From RPQJ01 sp963732415 (lineage in GTDB: Bacteria; Pseudomonadota; Gammaproteobacteria; Steroidobacterales; Steroidobacteraceae): a stretch of DNA of 64,000 nt. The notes beneath the pieces are model-generated. The model was not told the DNA's origin, searched no databases, and saw only the letters and a program-made list of their open reading frames with translations. A program made the translations under genes and the position numbers. Positions 51,238 through 64,000 of this stretch are shown one piece after another. Positions within the stretch are counted from its first letter, which is position 1. Every line of letters begins with the position of its first letter. The stretch spans positions 186,001 through 250,000 of the forward strand of contig CAVSZK010000015.1 of assembly GCA_963732415.1 (NCBI GenBank), read 5' to 3'.

Positions 51238-53415
51238 TTACACGCCCCGCGCTGCCTGCACGTCACTCAGCACGCGGCGAACGCTGTCGCTGGCGAAGAC
51301 TTCGAAGAGCAGGCAGCTCATCTTGCGTTGCCAGTTCGGGTACTCGTCGCTGGTTCCCGGCACGTTCACCGGCTCCGTCATACCGACGAGGTCCTCGATC
51401 TGCAGCGCCACCAGCGCGGAGGCGCTGCGCGCTAGATAGACGTGGATCGCGTGGCACAACGCCACGCACTGCTGCTCGCCGTCCTCCACGGAGAGTGCGA
51501 GTCCGGCCGATTCCAGGGAGGCGAGCAGGGCCTGGCGGTCGTTCGCGCGCTCGTTCGCCACGTGGCGACGCATTTCCTCGCTCGGGTAGAGCTCCAGCCG
51601 CGCGCGCAGCTCGATGTCGTTGCCCGACCAGTAGCCCGCAATAGTCGGCAGGTCATGCGTGGTCGCAGTCGCAATCGCACGCCTCGGGTACTCGTCGGGC
51701 CGGAGAAAACTGCCGTCCCAATGTTTCTCGAACAGCAGCACGCGATACGAGTAGACCGCGCGCGCTTCCATGACTTGCCGCACCTCGTGGGGAACGGTCC
51801 CGAGGTCTTCACCAACGACCAGGCACGAGCGGCGCTCGCTCTCGAGCGCGAGCACGGACATCAGGTCGTCGAGTGGATAGTGGACATACCCACCGGCAGA
51901 AGCGTCGCGGCCGACCGGGACCCACCACTGTCGATATAACGCCATGATGTGGTCGAGCCGCAGGGCTCCGAAATGCCGCATGTTTGCGGCGATCAGTTCG
52001 CGGAACGGGCGGTATCCCTCAGCCTTGAGCACGTTCGGGTCCTGCGGCGGGATGCCCCAGTCCTGTCCCTTCAACGCCAGCTGGTCGGGCGGCGCGCCAA
52101 CTCCGGCGCTCCTGCGGTAGAGCGCCTGGTCCGACCAGGTCTCAGACCCGCTCGGGTTCACGCCTACCGCATAGTCGCCATACAGGCCGATTGCCATGCC
52201 GAGTTCCCGCGCCAGGCGCTGGACTGCGCCCAGCTGCTCCTCGGCGATCCACTGCAGCCATGTGTGGAATCCAACTTCGCGGGCATGCGTCGCCTCGAAT
52301 TCACGCACGCCCGGTTGCGAAGGGTCGCCCAGTTCAGCCGGCCACACCGGCCAGCCCCAGTAGCGGTCCGAATCCTGCGAGCGCAGGTACTCGTCGATCG
52401 CATCGTGCAGCGCATGAACGCGCAGTGGCTCGCCGCGCCCGGCCATGTAGGCGCGGAATTCCCTGGCCCGACCGGTTCCGCGTTCGACATGCTCGCGCAG
52501 GAAGTGATCGTAGAGCGTCCGCAACAGCGGCAGCTTGGCTGCGGCCACGCCTGGATAGTCGACATTTGCCGTCCCTCGCATGCGCGCGAGCCCGGCCTGG
52601 AATTCCGGCGCCGCCACGCTGGCCCGCGCGTCGGCGCAGTCGGCGAATTCCGGCACGCTTTCGACGGCGATATAGAGGACGTTCAGGAAGTGGCGTGAAG
52701 ACGGGCTGTAGGGGCTGAAGTGCCAGGGGTTTGCCGGAAAGAGCGCGTGCAGCGGGTTCAGGGCTATGAACGATGCCCCGCTTGGCGCGAATCCGCGCAC
52801 GGCCTGCTCGAGGTCGGCGAAATCGCCGATGCCCCAGTTTTCGCTTGAACGCAGCGTGTAGAGCTGCACTGCAACTCCCCACAGACGCCGGCCTTCCTGC
52901 AGGGCTGGCGGCTCGATGCATGCGATCGGAGCCACGATCAGCGCGCACTCCGCCTCGGCGCCACCCTCGAGCGTAGCGCGCAGGGAATGGTAGCCGTGCG
53001 CGATGTCGGTAGGCAGCGAGAGAGCGCGCCGCGTATGCGCCCGTCCACCCACGTCGCCGCGCTCGATTTCAGGCAGGTCGTCGCTTTTCACGCGCCCCGC
53101 GACCTGTCCGCCATTCTCGAGGACGATTCGCCAGTCGAGCGCGCGACCTGTATCCCCGTCGGCCAACGCAACTTCGATCGACGATCTTCCGGGATGGACC
53201 ACTGCCACCTCCGGGAGCAGCGAGCGCCAGCGTGCTGCTTCGCGCTCGTGCTGCACGCGCTCGATCTCGCCGGGGTCGTCCGTGGGGCAGCCCATCGCCG
53301 CCAGGATCGCCTTGCGCGTCTCCTCGGTAATCGGCGTCGGCTCGCCGCGATAGTTCTCGTAGGCGTCCCCGATGCCGTACTGCCGCGCAAGCCTGTCCAG
53401 CAAAGAATCGAGCAT
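51238..53415 (-). CDS. malQ: 4-alpha-glucanotransferase (amylomaltase)
   Basis: A 725-aa GH77 enzyme, disproportionates malto-oligosaccharides. GH77 motifs: LRSSENWGIGDFADL, FIALNPLHALFP, GYRPFRELIAANMRHFGALRLDHIMALYRQWWVPVG with the catalytic Asp in LRLDH, VVGEDLGTVP with the catalytic Glu, and TTHDLPTIAGYW. An N-terminal domain of about 150 residues is as in long E. coli-type MalQ. ATG 53415 (MLDSLLDRLARQYGI) gives the family start. Last gene of the glgP-glgB-glgX-malQ run. Confidence 0.95.
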   Translation of the reverse strand: MLDSLLDRLARQYGIGDAYENYRGEPTPITEETRKAILAAMGCPTDDPGEIERVQHEREAARWRSLLPEVAVVHPGRSSIEVALADGDTGRALDWRIVLENGGQVAGRVKSDDLPEIERGDVGGRAHTRRALSLPTDIAHGYHSLRATLEGGAEAECALIVAPIACIEPPALQEGRRLWGVAVQLYTLRSSENWGIGDFADLEQAVRGFAPSGASFIALNPLHALFPANPWHFSPYSPSSRHFLNVLYIAVESVPEFADCADARASVAAPEFQAGLARMRGTANVDYPGVAAAKLPLLRTLYDHFLREHVERGTGRAREFRAYMAGRGEPLRVHALHDAIDEYLRSQDSDRYWGWPVWPAELGDPSQPGVREFEATHAREVGFHTWLQWIAEEQLGAVQRLARELGMAIGLYGDYAVGVNPSGSETWSDQALYRRSAGVGAPPDQLALKGQDWGIPPQDPNVLKAEGYRPFRELIAANMRHFGALRLDHIMALYRQWWVPVGRDASAGGYVHYPLDDLMSVLALESERRSCLVVGEDLGTVPHEVRQVMEARAVYSYRVLLFEKHWDGSFLRPDEYPRRAIATATTHDLPTIAGYWSGNDIELRARLELYPSEEMRRHVANERANDRQALLASLESAGLALSVEDGEQQCVALCHAIHVYLARSASALVALQIEDLVGMTEPVNVPGTSDEYPNWQRKMSCLLFEVFASDSVRRVLSDVQAARGV

Positions 53416-53482
53416 TTCAGGGATCCGGCCGCAGGGTTCGCGACGATGCCTGACGCTGTCCGGTGCCGCAAGGGTCCGGCAT

Positions 53483-55609
<2,127 letters not shown>

Positions 55610-55658
55610 CAGGCCAGCTCTTCCCGACAAGTTCCGACGCGCATCCGCGACACCTGCC

Positions 55659-57878
<2,220 letters not shown>

Positions 57879-57901
57879 GCCCTCAGTCTAGCGAAATCAG
57901 G

Positions 57902-57956
57902 AAAAATAGGTGCCAGGCACCGAATTTCGGAAATTCGGTGCCTGGCACCTATTTTT
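57902..57956. repeat. Perfect 27-bp inverted repeat between glgP and glgB
   Basis: Two 27-bp perfect arms with a one-base spacer, built from AGGTGCCAGGCACC and GAATTTC modules, flanked by A-run and T-run. It lies 1 bp after the glgP stop and 23 bp before glgB. A U-rich tail follows on either strand, so it can act as a bidirectional terminator. The nested inner palindrome (GGTGCCAGGCACC) resembles repeated hairpins found dispersed in proteobacterial genomes, so a REP-like mobile unit is likely. Confidence 0.85.
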
Positions 57957-57957
57957 T

Positions 57958-60462
<2,505 letters not shown>

Positions 60463-60467
60463 CCCGC

Positions 60468-61067
60468 TCAGGGCGCGGTCAATGTCCGCTCGGACTCAAT
60501 ACGCCACGACTGGCCGTCGCGCACCAGCGTGAGCTCGCGGCGCACTTCCTCCTTGCCGAACACCTGGGTGAACGTGACGACCTGGCGGTTGGCGCCGTCC
60601 TCGGTGACCACCAGGTTCAGCAGTGTCGGCGACGGCGCAATACCGGTCGCAACCTGTTGCTCGCGCTCCTCGAGGAAGGCCGCGGAACCACCCTTGCCGG
60701 ATGCCTCGAACGACGGCGCGTAGGCCTGCATGACGACATCAGGCCGGCGCTGCGCCCAGGCGGTGCCCCAATCCCGGACCACGGCTTCCGGCGAGCCTGG
60801 TTCGGCGGGCGGGCGGGCAAAAAACTGCGGTGGGTAATCGAGGCAGCGCGGCTCGGGGTCGAGCCTGTACGGGTCGGGCGCAGCCGGGGGAATCACGATC
60901 GGGGCAATGCGCTCGCTGCCAAGCACGCCCGGGGGAAGGTCGAGCCGCGGGCGCTCCTGCGCCTTCAGGTACGCGTCGTTGCCGCCACAGGAGTTCGTAC
61001 TCGCACAGCCCGCCAGGGCGAGCAGTGAGAATGCGGGCAGGAACAGCCGCAGCGGGGTGGGACGCAT
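60468..61067 (-). CDS. Hypothetical lipoprotein with NTF2-like domain, upstream of glgP
   Basis: A 199-aa exported protein. The lipobox is LLALAGC (Cys near residue 21), followed by a Pro-rich stretch (RPRLDLPPGVLGSERIAPIVIPPAAPDPYRLDP). A C-terminal SnoaL/NTF2-like domain (about 95-195) has VVRDWGTAWAQRRPDVVMQAYAPSFEA and ends with RRELTLVRDGQSWRIESERT. The start at 61067 gives the lipoprotein signal; 61088 is possible. glgP follows five bases after its stop, suggesting co-expression. The DUF4440/Cds6-like domain has no fixed function. Confidence 0.8.
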   Translation of the reverse strand: MRPTPLRLFLPAFSLLALAGCASTNSCGGNDAYLKAQERPRLDLPPGVLGSERIAPIVIPPAAPDPYRLDPEPRCLDYPPQFFARPPAEPGSPEAVVRDWGTAWAQRRPDVVMQAYAPSFEASGKGGSAAFLEEREQQVATGIAPSPTLLNLVVTEDGANRQVVTFTQVFGKEEVRRELTLVRDGQSWRIESERTLTAP

Positions 61068-61177
61068 CGAGGGTACCGGAGGGGCCATGCAGGAGGCGCG
61101 CATTGTACAGCCCCCGGCCCCAGGGTGCGGAGCCATGCGCGACGGCCACCGCGACTGCCCGGCCCGTTGCCGCCCGG

Positions 61178-61795
61178 CTACCGGCGCGAGCGCAGGACCT
61201 CGACCTGGTCGAGTTCCCACAGGTGCACCGGCGCGCCTCGCCGCACGAACATGCCCGAGCCGGCATTGATGAAGTCGCGGGCAAGCCGCTTGCGGTACCA
61301 CTCGCCGGGCCTCAGGTTGACATTGCGGTCGGTGGTCTGCTGGTCGCAGTAGAGTTCCCAGTCCTCGTTGGTCAGCACCCCGAAATGCAGCACCCCGGCG
61401 CAGAGTCGACCGAGGTTGCGGATGGCGGCGGCCGCCTCGCGTGAGGTCAGGTACTGGAGGACGTCGTAGCAGATCACGAGGTCAAAGGTCCGGCCAGGGT
61501 CGAAGTTGGCGGCGGAGCCCTGCTCCCAGCCATGGCGCTCGCAGAGATAGCTACTCGCCTCAAGCCCGACATACCGAGCCCGCGGGAACCGTTCGAGCAG
61601 CTGCCTGCGCATCAGTCCGAGTCCGCAGCCGACGTCCAGGATCGAACGAACCGGGAGTTCGCCATGGCGCACGAAGGCGGCGACGTGCTCGGCCCGGCGT
61701 TTCATCTCGTTCCTGGTCACGACCCGCGTTCGCGGATTGAAGTAGTGACGCCGGTAGAACTCCAGGCCGAAGCGCTCTTTCGATCCAGTTTTCAT
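61178..61795 (-). CDS. Class I SAM-dependent methyltransferase
   Basis: A 205-aa enzyme. SAM motif I is ILDVGCGLGLMRRQLL, the acidic loop is GLEASSYLCERHG, and motif IV is FDLVICYDVLQYLTSREAAAAIRNLGRLC. The C-terminal part (LRPGEWYRKRLARDFINAGSGMFVRRGAPVHLWELDQVEV) is of the Methyltransf_23-like type. It diverges from lon with a 235-bp AT-rich gap. It may start the run that continues with the lipoprotein and glgP (110-bp gap), which is not certain. Confidence 0.88.
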   Translation of the reverse strand: MKTGSKERFGLEFYRRHYFNPRTRVVTRNEMKRRAEHVAAFVRHGELPVRSILDVGCGLGLMRRQLLERFPRARYVGLEASSYLCERHGWEQGSAANFDPGRTFDLVICYDVLQYLTSREAAAAIRNLGRLCAGVLHFGVLTNEDWELYCDQQTTDRNVNLRPGEWYRKRLARDFINAGSGMFVRRGAPVHLWELDQVEVLRSRR

Positions 61796-61963
61796 CCGGA
61801 AAGTTTATCTGAATGGAACCGGCTGATTCACTTTTGATAGTTGCCATGTAGTCAAATTTATTTATGTAATTGATTAGCACCTCTGGCGGCACCGCTGCGC
61901 CGAGCCTGCCCGATGGCACGGCGGAGAGCGGGGGGCGCTGCCGCTGCACGTGACCGGTTGGCA

Positions 61964-61990
61964 TTGAGACCGGTGGTTGTCGCCCCAACC
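61964..61990 (+). promoter_or_regulatory. Sigma-32-like promoter of lon
   Basis: TTGAGA, a 13-bp spacer and CCCCAACC resemble the heat-shock consensus (CTTGAA, 13-15 bp, CCCCATnT). It lies 39 bp before the ATG. lon is a known sigma-32 target in E. coli, supporting the guess, but -10 CCCCAACC departs from CCCCAT at one base. Confidence 0.5.
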
Positions 61991-62029
61991 TCTGGTCCAT
62001 CGGCCGGATATCCCGGAGAGAGGCACACG

Positions 62030-64000
<1,971 letters not shown>

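Overview
The window is 64 kb of high-GC, gene-dense chromosome. The gene set points to a gammaproteobacterium: ExeA/GspB type II secretion accessory proteins, TonB-type energy transduction, many lipoprotein and outer-membrane signals, a YebC/PmpR homologue, YgiQ and Lon. A lineage near Steroidobacterales, Nevskiales or Xanthomonadales is a guess from composition and content. I saw no tRNA, rRNA, CRISPR array, insertion sequence or prophage.

Layout. 1-9.8 kb: a GntR regulator with a probable 51-aa membrane ORF behind a perfect 38-bp palindrome, then malate dehydrogenase, a DUF4286/DUF3667 membrane protein, DNA polymerase IV, a diheme cytochrome c, exeA-gspB and a cystathionine gamma-synthase-type enzyme. 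9.8-20.4 kb: rhodanese, RidA and a divergent LysR regulator, an exo/endonuclease-phosphatase family protein with a GNAT-like partner, a receiver-TonB fusion, a beta-CASP MBL protein, a large receiver/PAS/GAF/degenerate HD-GYP protein, a host-attachment family protein and a DUF4136 lipoprotein. 20.4-30.1 kb: thioredoxin-like protein, DMT transporter, adhesin-like membrane protein, methyltransferase, YebC-family protein, DUF4386 protein, YgiQ, an outer-membrane barrel and a phospholipase D-like lipoprotein.

30.2-46.3 kb is the most unusual part. Fourteen genes lie head-to-tail on the minus strand, with a LysR regulator divergent at the upstream end. An outer-membrane beta-barrel gene sits at each end. 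Between them are three DUF3604 (PHP-like, HxH) paralogues, DUF2950, DUF3300, an Asp/Lys-rich exported protein, a 2,4'-dihydroxyacetophenone dioxygenase-like cupin, an SDR, a VOC-VOC-SRPBCC fusion, a 3-beta-HSD-like epimerase/dehydrogenase, a bile-acid:sodium-symporter-family permease and a small DUF2541-like exported protein. Two homologous stem-loops with 21-nt loops bracket one DUF3604 gene, each 11-12 nt after a stop codon. I infer an uptake and catabolic locus for an unknown hydrophobic, aromatic or steroid-like compound, with DUF3604 proteins as periplasmic hydrolases. The substrate is not evident from sequence.

46.5-64 kb: a HupE/UreJ protein with an exported parvulin-type isomerase, a 32-aa lysine-rich ORF, an aldo/keto reductase, a glycine-zipper envelope protein and a glycogen/maltodextrin cluster (lipoprotein-glgP-glgB-glgX-malQ, no glgA or glgC here). 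A large perfect inverted repeat lies between glgP and glgB. A methyltransferase gene diverges from lon, which has a sigma-32-like promoter and runs off the right edge.
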